Source of the DNA: JBBQWT01 sp038210375
GTDB taxonomy: Bacteria; Acidobacteriota; Terriglobia; Terriglobales; Acidobacteriaceae
Direction: 5' to 3'
Assembly: GCA_038210375.1 (NCBI GenBank)
Contig: JBBQWT010000007.1
Location: 60,212 to 124,211 of the forward strand
Length of the DNA stretch: 64,000 nt
Shown: one piece after another, positions 9,659 to 18,404 of the stretch
Numbering within the stretch: position 1 is the stretch's first letter
How the letters are laid out: each line of letters begins with the position of its first letter
Notes under the pieces: model-generated
Database searches by the model: none
Seen by the model: the letters and a program-made list of their open reading frames with translations, nothing else
What the model was told of the DNA's origin: nothing
Program-made: the position numbers and the translations under genes

Positions 9659-10153
9659 ATGTTTGAGAACCGCTATATTCGTTTTGCCATTCCCATCGTG
9701 GTGATCCTGGCCACTATCGGCTACCTTGCCTACACCGGGGCCAACGCCGACAAGAGCTATTACGTAACTATCAAGGAGCTGCATACGATGGGTGTCGGCG
9801 CCTACTCCAAGCGGCTACGGGTAGCGGGCAACGTGCAGCCGGGTTCGATCAAGCGCTCAGGCACGCATGTGGAATTCGTCCTGGTGGAAGAGACCCAGAC
9901 CCTTCCAGTGGTGTACCAGGGTTCGGAACCGCCGCCCGACACGTTCAAGGACGATTCCCAGGCGCTGGCTGACGGCAGCTACGGAAGAGACGGTGTATTT
10001 CAGGCCAGGCAACTGCAGGCCAAATGCGCATCTAAGTATGCGCCGAAGAACGGGGCTCCCGCTCCGGGTGCGCCGGCTAAGGTTGCGCCGGCCAGGACTG
10101 CGTCGAATCTGGGCGCTGGACCGAATGGCAGTACCGCGTCGCCCAGTCAGTAA
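9659..10153 (+). CDS. ccmE: Cytochrome c maturation heme chaperone CcmE, CxxxY type
   Basis: About 164 residues: a single N-terminal membrane anchor (FAIPIVVILATIGYLAYTG), then a periplasmic OB-fold domain with LRVAGNVQPGSIKR and VVYQGSEPPPDTFKDD typical of CcmE. CcmE receives heme from CcmABCD and passes it to the cytochrome ligase. The usual heme-binding HxxxY is replaced by C123-ASK-Y127 (AKCASKYAPK), the cysteine variant known from some archaea and Desulfovibrio. The tail is Pro/Ala-rich. The ATG at 9659 is preferred over one at 9605 because it starts directly before the anchor and has a GGTGAGAG upstream. It is followed by ccmA, B, C and D. Confidence 0.9.
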   Translation: MFENRYIRFAIPIVVILATIGYLAYTGANADKSYYVTIKELHTMGVGAYSKRLRVAGNVQPGSIKRSGTHVEFVLVEETQTLPVVYQGSEPPPDTFKDDSQALADGSYGRDGVFQARQLQAKCASKYAPKNGAPAPGAPAKVAPARTASNLGAGPNGSTASPSQ

Positions 10154-10319
10154 TCTCTGCTATCTTCTTTTTGATACAAGCGTCGCGTGCGGCATGAGAA
10201 ACAAGAAATCCCTCGGCTGCTAATGCAATGACAATTCTGGAAAATTCGGCGTGTTGAGCGATTTCCTATCTCGGTAAGATTAAGTTTTCGGCGAGAAATT
10301 CGGAAAGTTTATAGTCGAA

Positions 10320-11018
10320 ATGACCACACCCTTGCCGGTTTTATCCGGCGGACCCGGTGCCCCGGCCGCACCCGCCATCGAGCTCGATCATGTCAGCAAA
10401 GTGTTTGGCGGAGTGGTGGTGCTGCGCGATGTTTGCGCAGATTTCGCCGCCGGCCGCCTCTACGCCATCGTGGGCGGCAACGGTGCGGGCAAGAGCACGC
10501 TGTTGCGACTGATCGCGGGCCTGTCCCAGCCCACTCGCGGCAAAGTTTCCGTGGGAGGCGTTCCGGCGGCGGGAACCGGCGGGAGGCAGGTGGGATTTAT
10601 GTCTCACGAGTCTTTTCTCTACGACGAGATGTCCGCCATGGAGAACTTGAAATACTTCTGTGCGTTGTACGGACTGGGCGAACCGGGGCGCGAGGCGGCG
10701 TGCGCATCGGCGATGGCCGCTGTGGGCCTCGACCCTAAACTAACCCGCCGGGTCATACTTTATTCGCAGGGAATGCGGCAGCGGCTGAGCCTGGCGCGAG
10801 CGTTGATCCACCGGCCGCGCATCCTGCTGTTGGACGAGCCTTTTTCCAACCTGGACACGGCTTCCGCGGGGCAGATCACGCGCCTGCTGGCCGGCGAGCG
10901 GGATGCCGGCGCCACCGTGCTGGTGGTCACCCACCAGGCGGGATTGCTGCACGGAGTGGCTGACGAATTCATGAATATCTCCGGCGGCAGCTTGGCGCCA
11001 CTGGCGGCGCCGCAATGA
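10320..11018 (+). CDS. ccmA: Heme exporter ATP-binding protein CcmA
   Basis: The 232-residue ABC ATPase powers release of holo-CcmE from the CcmC/D complex. Walker A is GGNGAGKST, the signature is YSQGMRQRLSLA, Walker B is ILLLDEPFSNLD and the H-loop is VVTHQ. The Pro/Ala-rich first 20 residues (SGGPGAPAAPA) are an extension to the usual start. The stop overlaps the ccmB start by four bases (ATGA), implying translational coupling. A TATAGT lies only a few bases before the ATG, and no clear ribosome site is seen, so a short leader is possible. The 166 bases between ccmE and ccmA hold no gene. Confidence 0.93.
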   Translation: MTTPLPVLSGGPGAPAAPAIELDHVSKVFGGVVVLRDVCADFAAGRLYAIVGGNGAGKSTLLRLIAGLSQPTRGKVSVGGVPAAGTGGRQVGFMSHESFLYDEMSAMENLKYFCALYGLGEPGREAACASAMAAVGLDPKLTRRVILYSQGMRQRLSLARALIHRPRILLLDEPFSNLDTASAGQITRLLAGERDAGATVLVVTHQAGLLHGVADEFMNISGGSLAPLAAPQ

Positions 11019-11710
11019 GCATGCTCTCGCTGACCCGGGCGACCCTGGGCAAAGATTTGCGCCTGGAATGGCGCAGCAAAGACTCGTTCAACTCAATGGT
11101 GTTCTTTGCCCTGCTGGTAGTGGTGATCTTCAGTTTCGCTTTCGAGCCTTCGGCCGAGGAATCGCGGCGCATTGCCGGAGGATTGATCTGGGTGGCATTT
11201 TTGTTTGCCGCCATGGTGGCGTTGAACCAGACCTGGGCACGCGAGTTGAGAAACCGGGTACTGGACGCCTATCGCTTGTCCCCGGCGCCCGCCAATGCCC
11301 TGTTCCTGGGAAAGGCGCTGGGCAACTTTATCTTCGTAGTGCTGATGGAAGCCCTGATCACGCCGCTGTTCGTGGTGTTTTATAATCTGCGAATTCTGGG
11401 CGAGCCCTGGCTGCTGGCGCTGGTGCTGCTGCTGGGAACGTGGGCGCTGGTGGTGAACGGAACATTCTTTGCCGCCATCTCGCTGCATACGCGCAATCGC
11501 GAGATGATGCTGCCTCTCATCCTGTTTCCCATTTCGATTCCCGCAATCCTGGCGATGGTGGAGGCCACAACCGCAATCCTGACCGGCGAAGGCGCGACCG
11601 GGCCGGGGACCAACCCGGCGGTGTTGTGGCTGAAATTGCTGGCCGGATATGACATAGTATTTACCAGCGCCTGTTTATTGCTTTTCGATCCGATACTGCG
11701 CGCCGAGTAA
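11015..11710 (+). CDS. ccmB: Heme exporter permease CcmB
   Basis: The 231-residue polytopic membrane protein has about six hydrophobic segments and is the permease partner of CcmA. Family-like features are the N-terminal KDLRLEWRSKDSFNSM, the RELRNRVLDAYRLSPAP loop and the LPLILFPISIPAILAMVEATT helix pair. It overlaps the ccmA stop by four bases, and ccmC begins 12 bases after its stop. The position between ccmA and ccmC supports the assignment more strongly than any single motif. Confidence 0.92.
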   Translation: MSMLSLTRATLGKDLRLEWRSKDSFNSMVFFALLVVVIFSFAFEPSAEESRRIAGGLIWVAFLFAAMVALNQTWARELRNRVLDAYRLSPAPANALFLGKALGNFIFVVLMEALITPLFVVFYNLRILGEPWLLALVLLLGTWALVVNGTFFAAISLHTRNREMMLPLILFPISIPAILAMVEATTAILTGEGATGPGTNPAVLWLKLLAGYDIVFTSACLLLFDPILRAE

Positions 11711-11722
11711 GCCAAAGCACTT

Positions 11723-12469
11723 ATGAAATCATCCGTCATATTCGCCGCAGGCGCATTGCTGACCCTCGCACTGCTGGCCAATGGAGTGCACCAGGCGCTG
11801 GTGGTGGCGCCTACCGAGCAGACCATGGGCGATGTGCAGCGGATTTTTTATTACCACGTCCCTTCGGCCTGGACGGCGTTTCTTTGTTTCTTCGCCAATT
11901 TTGTCGCCAGCATCTTTTACCTGGTGCGGCGTTCCCTGCGCTCCGACGCCATGGCCGTGGCCAGCGCCGAAGTGGGCGTGGTGTTCTGCACCATCGTCCT
12001 GGTCACCGGGCCGTTGTGGGCAAAGCCGGTGTGGGGCATCTGGTGGACCTGGGATGCGCGCCTGACCACAACCTTGATCCTGTGGCTGATCTACGTGAGC
12101 TACCTGCTGCTGCGGCGGCTGTCGCTGAGCGAACAGATGCCGGTGGTGGCAGCCGCCATGGCCATTTTTGGGTTTCTCGATGTCCCCATCGTGTATATGT
12201 CGATCCGGTGGTGGCGCACCCAGCATCCGCAACCGGTGATCGGCGGGGCGCCGGGTTCGGGCATCGATCCGGTGATGCGCCATGCCTTGTATGCAAATTT
12301 TCTGGCGTTCCTGGCTTATGCCTGCCTGATCATCTGGTTTCGCTACATGCTGGAGAACCGCCAGAACCGCCTGCGCGCGATGGAAGAGGTTTCGTGGGTC
12401 CCGGTGCCGGAGGGCGCGGAAACCTCCTTCGCCGATGAAGCCCTGCAGTCGCCGGGAGAAGCGTCATGA
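11723..12469 (+). CDS. ccmC: Heme transporter CcmC
   Basis: The 248-residue membrane protein of the heme-handling family has six predicted transmembrane helices. The tryptophan-rich WWD motif appears as WGIWWTWDARLTT. The two conserved external histidines that hold heme are in YYHVPSAW and RWWRTQHPQP. CcmC delivers heme to CcmE at the periplasmic face. The stop overlaps the start of the ccmD-like gene by four bases (ATGA). CcmF, CcmG and CcmH are not in this window. Confidence 0.95.
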   Translation: MKSSVIFAAGALLTLALLANGVHQALVVAPTEQTMGDVQRIFYYHVPSAWTAFLCFFANFVASIFYLVRRSLRSDAMAVASAEVGVVFCTIVLVTGPLWAKPVWGIWWTWDARLTTTLILWLIYVSYLLLRRLSLSEQMPVVAAAMAIFGFLDVPIVYMSIRWWRTQHPQPVIGGAPGSGIDPVMRHALYANFLAFLAYACLIIWFRYMLENRQNRLRAMEEVSWVPVPEGAETSFADEALQSPGEAS

Positions 12470-12600
12470 AATTCTTGTACAGCGCCTACTTCGCTACTTG
12501 GGCAATACATTTTGCCTACCTGGGAATCATTGCCCGAAAATTACTGCAAAGCGCCCGGCTGGAACGCGAGATCGCCGCGGCGGACGACGCTAAGCTCTGA
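12466..12600 (+). CDS. ccmD: CcmD-like small membrane protein
   Basis: A 44-codon gene overlaps the end of ccmC by four bases. The product, MKFLYSAYFATWAIHFAYLG followed by IIARKLLQSARLEREI, has one membrane helix and then a basic and charged C-terminal helix. This is the architecture of CcmD, which stabilises the CcmABC-CcmE interaction. Position and topology are the evidence; sequence in this family is poorly conserved. Confidence 0.8.
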   Translation: MKFLYSAYFATWAIHFAYLGIIARKLLQSARLEREIAAADDAKL

Positions 12601-12778
12601 CAGCGGGCTGCCCGGGGAGTCCTGTTTACTCCAAGTGAGTGCCGCTAAACTCGTGATTTAAAACTGCTTATCGCGCGCTAAATCGTCATACTTCCATTTA
12701 ACTGCCCAACTGCATCGAAACTAAGTTGCCTTTGCCCAAGGTGCAAGTAAGGAAAACTGAGCAATCGGCAGGAAAACG

Positions 12779-13579
12779 TTGCGGTTGGATGGTAAACCGT
12801 ATGCCCGCAAAAAAAGTCGTGACCCGCGGCCGGTGTGGGCCAGGAAGATTGAGAAGCTGCGGCGCCACCTCGGCGCCAGTCAGACCAAGCTGGGCAAGGA
12901 GCTCGACTGCTCGGCCATGGCGGTTTCACGCTGGGAACGCGGAATTCAGCAGCCGCCGGCCAATATTTATATCCGGCTGGGCAATCTGGTGGGCGACCCT
13001 GACTGCTGGTTTTTCTGGGGGCGCGCCGGACTTTACAGCGCTGACCTTTTGCGCATTCTGCCGGCTTTGCGCGAACGCCTGCGCGATGCCCGGCCGCCTG
13101 AACTGCAGATCGTTTTGGCGGGCAGCGGAGAACGGATCAATGCGGTGCATGGCGCGCCCGCTTTGCACGCCATTCCGCTGTTGCCCATCGTGGCTGCCAC
13201 TCTGGGACGTCGCGGCGACATTTCTGTAAACCTGGAACAGATCATCCCCGAGGGATTGATCGCGGCCCCCAGCGACTGGTGTCCGAACCCGGCGTACACA
13301 ACCTGCCTGCGCGTGACCGGGGATTCCATGGAGCCTTTGATTCACGACGGCAACATCATCGTGGTCGATACCAGCGAAGTCGATCACAGCCGTTTGCATG
13401 GCCAGATCATCGTAACCTGGCACGAGGACAAGGGATTGACCGTTTCGAGGCTGCAGAGCTTCGACCATACCGAGGTGCTGGTGCCGGAAAACCGGCTGTA
13501 CGAATCGATTACCTATGGGCACGAGCATGGCTGGCGGATCATCGGTAGAGTGCTGTGGTGGATTGGAAAGGACAGCTAA
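12779..13579 (+). CDS. HTH transcriptional regulator with S24/LexA-like C-terminal domain (II)
   Basis: 266 residues from a TTG start at 12779, which has AGGA five bases upstream (12770-12773); an in-frame TTG at 12785 is the alternative. The XRE-type HTH is ASQTKLGKELDCSAMAVSRWERG (residues about 32-55). The C-terminal half is a good S24 fold: LRVTGDSMEPLIHDGNIIVVD with the GDSM serine intact. The strand that should bear the catalytic lysine reads GLTVSRL, with Ser in place of Lys. Autoproteolysis is therefore doubtful. It shares its architecture with 8866-9582 on the other side of ccmEABCD. Its target and inducer are unknown. Confidence 0.8.
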   Translation: MRLDGKPYARKKSRDPRPVWARKIEKLRRHLGASQTKLGKELDCSAMAVSRWERGIQQPPANIYIRLGNLVGDPDCWFFWGRAGLYSADLLRILPALRERLRDARPPELQIVLAGSGERINAVHGAPALHAIPLLPIVAATLGRRGDISVNLEQIIPEGLIAAPSDWCPNPAYTTCLRVTGDSMEPLIHDGNIIVVDTSEVDHSRLHGQIIVTWHEDKGLTVSRLQSFDHTEVLVPENRLYESITYGHEHGWRIIGRVLWWIGKDS

Positions 13580-13584
13580 GCGGA

Positions 13585-13866
13585 ATGAAAAAAGCGTCGT
13601 GGCAAAATACCGTCGTCGCCGAAAGCGACCATTGCGTGGTGATCGAGGGCAACCAATACTTCCCGCCGGAATCGGTGCATCGTGAATTCCTGCAGCCTAG
13701 CGATCACACCACGGTTTGTCCGTGGAAGGGTACTGCCAGTTATTACAACGTAGTGGTCAACGGACAAAGCAACCCTAATGCCGCGTGGTTTTATCCCCAG
13801 CCCAAAGACGCGGCAAAGCAAATCAAAGATCATGTCGCATTCTGGAAGGGTGTGGCGGTGGGGTAG
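13585..13866 (+). CDS. DUF427 domain protein
   Basis: This small 93-residue protein fits DUF427: NTVVAESDHCVVIEGNQYFP, then TVCPWKGTASYYNVVVNG, then NAAWFYPQPKDAAKQIKDHVAFW. Members are soluble single-domain proteins of unsettled function. The ATG at 13585 starts six bases after the stop of the upstream regulator, so the two are probably co-transcribed. It converges with the ROK kinase gene, with only two bases between their ends and no separate terminator visible. Confidence 0.85.
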   Translation: MKKASWQNTVVAESDHCVVIEGNQYFPPESVHREFLQPSDHTTVCPWKGTASYYNVVVNGQSNPNAAWFYPQPKDAAKQIKDHVAFWKGVAVG

Positions 13867-13868
13867 TC

Positions 13869-14864
13869 TTATCGCGTTTGCAAGGGCAGGCGGGCTGCGC
13901 CTATCAGGCCGGCGTCGTTTCCCAGGATGGCCTGGGTTATTTCTGTGGGTGCACCATGATGGCCTGAAGGATGCGAGGCTTCCGGTGAAGTGGTGCGGAA
14001 AACGTAGGAACGTTTTCTTAATTCCTCCATCATGGCGGGATGGAACGCATCCCAGGCGCTGGCGGCGCCGCCCCCGATTACTACCATCGACAAGTCGAGG
14101 GTGTTGAGCAATCCGGCGATCATCAAGCCCAGGGCTCGTCCCACGTCCGCCAGAATTTTCTTGCATGCCGCATCGCCCTGCATGGCCATGCGGTACACAT
14201 ACTCCGAAGTCAACTCCGCGCCCTCATCCACATTTTTCTTTAACTGCGGGGCCTCCCCGCGCTCAATGGCCTCAGAGGCAAGACGCTTAATGGCGGTGGC
14301 GGAAGTGTATTGTTCGACGCAGCCCTGATTTCCGCAGCCGCACGGGTGCCCGTCGTAGACCACCGTCAGGTGGCCAATCTCGCCGGCGAAACCGTTGGCG
14401 CCGTGCCACAGGCGGCCGCCCAGAACGATGCCGCCGCCTACCCCGGTGCCCAGGGTAATCATGCACATGTCATCGACGTTTTTGGCCGCGCCAATCCACT
14501 TCTCGCCGAGGGCTGCGACGTTGGCGTCGTTTTCCAGGATGACCGTGGTGCGCAGCAGCTTCTCAATCTCATCGCGCACCGGATAATTGCTCCAGCCCGG
14601 CAGGTTGGGCGAGTGAAAAAGCATCCCGGTCTCAAGATCGATGATTCCGGGGACGCCGATGCCAATCCCGGCCAGGGTGCTGGATTGCTGGAACTCCTGG
14701 GAGAGCGACTGGATGGCCTCGCACATCGCCCCCACTACCGCTTCACGGCCACGCGCCAGATCGGTGCCCAGGGAAACTCTCTTCAATATCGCGCCATGAT
14801 CGGAGACCGCTGCGACGCGCAGGTTGGTCCCTCCCAGATCTACTCCAATGGAAAAATGACTCAT
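13869..14864 (-). CDS. ROK family sugar kinase, probable glucokinase
   Basis: The 331-residue ROK kinase has the ATP phosphate-binding loop GVDLGGTNLRVAAV at the N-terminus, sugar-binding and catalytic ENDANVAALGE, and the zinc-binding motif CGCGNQGCVEQY. It probably phosphorylates glucose at C6, as ROK glucokinases do, but the family also includes N-acetylhexosamine and fructose kinases. No HTH domain is present, so it is a kinase and not a NagC-type repressor. The gene stands alone between convergent DUF427 and the CCA-family gene, whose stop is 108 bases upstream. Confidence 0.92.
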   Translation of the reverse strand: MSHFSIGVDLGGTNLRVAAVSDHGAILKRVSLGTDLARGREAVVGAMCEAIQSLSQEFQQSSTLAGIGIGVPGIIDLETGMLFHSPNLPGWSNYPVRDEIEKLLRTTVILENDANVAALGEKWIGAAKNVDDMCMITLGTGVGGGIVLGGRLWHGANGFAGEIGHLTVVYDGHPCGCGNQGCVEQYTSATAIKRLASEAIERGEAPQLKKNVDEGAELTSEYVYRMAMQGDAACKKILADVGRALGLMIAGLLNTLDLSMVVIGGGAASAWDAFHPAMMEELRKRSYVFRTTSPEASHPSGHHGAPTEITQAILGNDAGLIGAARLPLQTR

Positions 14865-14972
14865 AAGTGATGCGGTGTCGCGTCCCGTGCGAACCGGGCG
14901 ACCGGCTGCAGTGTACGGCGAGTCAGCTCACCAGCTCTTGCCAAGAAGGTTGGTAGACGACGCGCTGCGCCC

Positions 14973-16766
14973 TTAGCGCCTTCCTTTTTTCTTGCCGGCT
15001 TTGGCGCCGGCGGGTTTGTTAGCCGGTGTCTTCTTTCCCGGTGTCTTCTTACCCGGCGCCTTCTTAACTGATGTTCCGCCCTTGGCCTTCGCCGAAGGCT
15101 TTGCAGGTTTCGAAGATTTTGCCCGCTTCGAGTGCTTGGCGGCTTGCCGGGTCGCCGATTTTCCCGCTGGCCTGGAGATTTTTTCCACTTTTCCGGTTCC
15201 GGCCGGCTTGCCCGGCTTGGCGGTAATTCCTACGGTAGCGGGGGGTTTCCTGGGTACCCCGCCGAGTTCGACCACCGGCTGCTGCACCGGGGGCTCCGCG
15301 GGGACAATCTGCTCCAAGGTAGCTTGCAGCTTGGGCTTGCGGCCTCTCTTGCCTTTGATGACCGGGGTGGCGGAGCTGGCGGGCACTCCTTCCCCCAGTG
15401 GGGGCGCGGGAGCCGGGGGCCTCGTATCCGCAGGCTTGGTTTCGGCTTTACGAGCGCGGCCGCGGCGCGCCGGCGGTGGCGGCGGCGGCTCGGGCGGCGA
15501 GTAGGGTGTCAGGAATTTTATGACTTCAGCCTGGGTCGAAAGCTTGCCGTCCAGCAGCATGAGGAAAATCTCTTCCGCCAGTTTTGGGTACTCGGGCAAA
15601 TCGGTGGTGATGCGCAACTCGGCCATCTCCGGCAGCGGTAGCCGGGATTTCATCTGACGCCATTTGCCGAGGTAATTGCGAATCTTCTGCGTGACCGCCT
15701 TCTGCTTGCCGGTGCTTTCAAGGTAAAGCACGGTGTCGGCGAGGCTGTCGCTTAACAGCTTCCAGGTCTGCGAAGGGGTAGCGGCTTCCTTGCCCGAAAG
15801 TTTTTTAGAGAGCTCGCGCGCTTCGGCCTCGAGGTTGCGCCAATCCCCGACAAAACCTTTGCGGGGAATCATCTTCTGCAATTGCGCAACGTCGGGGCCC
15901 GCCATCTTGCGGGTGATGAAATGCATGACGGCCGGAGCGGCGTCGGGATTGAGCCCCAGATCAATCATCTGCTGGCGCGTCTTGATCAACGCACCCAGAC
16001 CTGGGGTATCGACCCGGGCAACGTTCCAGTGCGGATGCAAGACCTTCAGCCAACCCTCTTTTTCGAGGACCTTCATAATGTGCAAAGGGTCGTCTTCGTG
16101 AGCAATCTGCTCGATTTCGTGCCCCAGGCGGCGATCGGAAACGTGCTTTATATATTCATTTTCGCGGGCAGCGTCGTACCGTGCCTGGGTGCGCTCTTCG
16201 AGGGTCCAGTGGAACCGCGCGGCAAAACGGCTGGCGCGGATCAGGCGCGATGGTTCTTCGAGGAACGCGTAGTTGTGCAGGATGCGGAGGATCTTCGATT
16301 CGATATCCGCGACCCCGTTGTAGGGGTCGAGGAGAAGGCCGCGCGAGCCCGGATTGAGCGACAGGGCCATGGCGTTGACGGTGAAGTCGCGCCGCCGCAG
16401 GTCTTCGTTGATGGTGGAAAATTGGATGCGGGGAGGCTTGCCCGGCCGGTCGTAAAACTCCGAGCGGGCGGCAATCACCGATGCGCGCGCGCCACCCGGC
16501 AGCCGCACATACATCGACTGCAGCTCGCTATCACTGCCCTGAATGACCGCGCCGGCCTTCTCCAGGTCCTTTTGCAATTTCAGCGCGCTGCCCTGGACGG
16601 CAAAATCGAGGTCCCGAATCATAGAGCCGCTGATAATGTCGCGGATGGCGCCGCCGGCGAGGTAGACATTCATGCCGTGAGCGCGGGCGGTGTCCTGAAC
16701 CAGGGTTACGCCCCGCTGTTGATTGGGCGTAAGCCGGCTTTCCATCAAGTAAATGTAGTCAGCCAT
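14973..16766 (-). CDS. CCA tRNA nucleotidyltransferase/poly(A) polymerase with basic histone-like tail
   Basis: The 597-residue protein has a class II nucleotidyltransferase head: GGAIRDIISG (39-48), catalytic RDLDF (51-55), RRRDFTVNAMALSL (124-137) and the RNA-binding region EEPSRLIRASRFAARF. This predicts CCA addition or 3' polyadenylation. From about residue 422 to the end it becomes proline-rich and then Lys/Ala/Pro-rich. The tail contains AT-hook-like RRGRARK and KRGRKPK and histone-H1-like PGKKTPGKKTP repeats ending in KKKGRR. Such a tail of roughly 175 residues is not part of the usual enzyme and suggests nucleic-acid tethering (inference). CCA and PAP activities cannot be separated from sequence alone. 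Confidence 0.88.
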   Translation of the reverse strand: MADYIYLMESRLTPNQQRGVTLVQDTARAHGMNVYLAGGAIRDIISGSMIRDLDFAVQGSALKLQKDLEKAGAVIQGSDSELQSMYVRLPGGARASVIAARSEFYDRPGKPPRIQFSTINEDLRRRDFTVNAMALSLNPGSRGLLLDPYNGVADIESKILRILHNYAFLEEPSRLIRASRFAARFHWTLEERTQARYDAARENEYIKHVSDRRLGHEIEQIAHEDDPLHIMKVLEKEGWLKVLHPHWNVARVDTPGLGALIKTRQQMIDLGLNPDAAPAVMHFITRKMAGPDVAQLQKMIPRKGFVGDWRNLEAEARELSKKLSGKEAATPSQTWKLLSDSLADTVLYLESTGKQKAVTQKIRNYLGKWRQMKSRLPLPEMAELRITTDLPEYPKLAEEIFLMLLDGKLSTQAEVIKFLTPYSPPEPPPPPPARRGRARKAETKPADTRPPAPAPPLGEGVPASSATPVIKGKRGRKPKLQATLEQIVPAEPPVQQPVVELGGVPRKPPATVGITAKPGKPAGTGKVEKISRPAGKSATRQAAKHSKRAKSSKPAKPSAKAKGGTSVKKAPGKKTPGKKTPANKPAGAKAGKKKGRR

Positions 16767-16950
16767 GAAGTTTAGCGCTTTCTCTGAAGAGGAGGAAAGG
16801 TGTCAAGGTTGAGTTAAAGTCACTAAGGTTTCCACGCAAACCGATGGTAACAATAGAGTTAGGCGCGAAAATCTGAAGGCGCGGCCACAGAAGAGGTTAT
16901 CACAGAAGTTTATAGTTTGGCTACGGGCATGTATGCACAGGGCTATAAAG

Positions 16951-17469
16951 ATGCGAGAATCGCAGACAAGCCAGCCCAAAATGCCATCCACCCATAAAAA
17001 AGTCGTCGTTCGCAAGCATGACCGCGACAGCGTGAACGGGTACGTCGAGCCGGTGAACTTTATCGTGGATGGGAAGCTGCAACTGCTCAACACCGCTGGC
17101 CGGGTGGTAAGCCTGGATTTGGCGGAGATCAAGGGAGTCTATTTCGTGCGCGATTTTGCCGCGCCCGAAGATTCGACGCGCAAGACGTTCACTACGCGCC
17201 CGCGCACTGAGGGTTTGTGGGTGCGGCTGCAATTCGGCGACAGCGAAGTCATGGAAGCGATGATGCCCAACGACCTGGCGCAAATCCGGCGAGAAGGATT
17301 TCTGGTGACCCCGCCCGACACCCGATCAAACACGCAGAGGATCTTCATTCCGCGCGGCTCGCTTGAAACCCTGACGGTGCTGGCGGTGATCGGAGCGGCT
17401 GGAAAACGGCGTCAAGTGGCCCGCGATGCCGGGTTGCAGGTTCCGTTGTTCGAGGAGCAGGCGGGATAG
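16951..17469 (+). CDS. Conserved hypothetical protein (DUF6982-like)
   Basis: About 172 residues, soluble, no signal peptide. The core KVVVRKHDRDSVNGYVEPVN, LQLLNTAGRVVSLDLAEIKG and VYFVRDF resembles a small beta-rich domain found in acidobacteria (DUF6982 as I recall it, not verified). The C-terminus holds RIFIPRGSLETLTVLAVIG. Starts at 16933, 16951 and 16981 are possible; 16951 has AGGG eight bases upstream. It converges with mutM, the ends being 18 bases apart. Function is unknown. Confidence 0.7.
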   Translation: MRESQTSQPKMPSTHKKVVVRKHDRDSVNGYVEPVNFIVDGKLQLLNTAGRVVSLDLAEIKGVYFVRDFAAPEDSTRKTFTTRPRTEGLWVRLQFGDSEVMEAMMPNDLAQIRREGFLVTPPDTRSNTQRIFIPRGSLETLTVLAVIGAAGKRRQVARDAGLQVPLFEEQAG

Positions 17470-17487
17470 GACGCCAGAATATCCGCT

Positions 17488-18303
17488 TTACTTCTGGCAG
17501 TGCGGACAATAGTGAGTGCTGCGCCCGCCGATCACAATTCTCTTGATTGCAGTCTTGCAGCGCAGGCAGGGCTGGCCAGTGCGCCGATAAACCCGGTGAT
17601 GGAACTGGAACGACCCTGATTCCCCGCTGGCGTTCACGTAATTCGATACAGACGATCCTTTGGCGGCGATGGCTTCGCGCAATACTTCCCGCAGCGAATC
17701 GTAGAGCCGACGCATGTTCGCGGAAGTCAAATTCGCCGCCCACCGGCGGGGACGAATTCCCGCCCGGAAAAGCGATTCGTCGGCATAGATGTTCCCTACC
17801 CCGCCGAGCAGTTTCTGGTTGAGCAGCGCACTCTTGATGGGCGTGCTGCGTCCGCGGAACATCCGGGAGAATTCGTCGAACTTTATCAGCAGCGGTTCTT
17901 TGCCGGCAGCCGCGAACTCCTGGCCTGGCGCGGTCACTGAAAGTCTGCCAAATCGCCGCGGATCGACAAACCGTATCTGGCGGCCTGATTTCAGTGACGC
18001 AATAGCGTGGGTGTGTTTGGCCAGATCATCTTCTTCGCGGGTCACCAGCAGCCGCCCACTCATTCCCAGATGTACGATCCATTGGGAGACGATCTTATTG
18101 CGGCGTGCGAGATCGACCACGATGTGCTTGGCAACGCGGCGCACCCCGGCGATGCGGGCACCGCGCAGCGCGGCTTTGATGTCGGCGGCGGGCGACTTCA
18201 GCGGCTCCGGGTAATCGGCGAGCCAGATGGCTTCGATGGTGTCTCCCACGACCAGCCGGTGGAGGCCGCGGGACACGGTTTCTACTTCGGGCAGTTCGGG
18301 CAT
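17488..18303 (-). CDS. mutM: Formamidopyrimidine-DNA glycosylase
   Basis: The 271-residue base-excision repair enzyme removes oxidised purines such as 8-oxoguanine. Pro2-Glu3 of the N-terminal MPELPEVE is the catalytic Schiff-base/acid pair. The helix-two-turn-helix region contains GVGNIYADESLF, and the C-terminal zinc finger is CLRC...CPHC. The full family length is present. Together with mutY at 24327-25403 the window carries two arms of the 8-oxoguanine defence, although they are 6 kb apart. Confidence 0.97.
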   Translation of the reverse strand: MPELPEVETVSRGLHRLVVGDTIEAIWLADYPEPLKSPAADIKAALRGARIAGVRRVAKHIVVDLARRNKIVSQWIVHLGMSGRLLVTREEDDLAKHTHAIASLKSGRQIRFVDPRRFGRLSVTAPGQEFAAAGKEPLLIKFDEFSRMFRGRSTPIKSALLNQKLLGGVGNIYADESLFRAGIRPRRWAANLTSANMRRLYDSLREVLREAIAAKGSSVSNYVNASGESGSFQFHHRVYRRTGQPCLRCKTAIKRIVIGGRSTHYCPHCQK

Positions 18304-18404
18304 TGTGATCTCAGGGTAAATGATTGCGGTGTGGGTGGGCAGGTCCCGCGCGACTGATATCCACTAAACTCGCGTGCCGGCATTTCTGCCTGGGCTGCTT
18401 TTAG

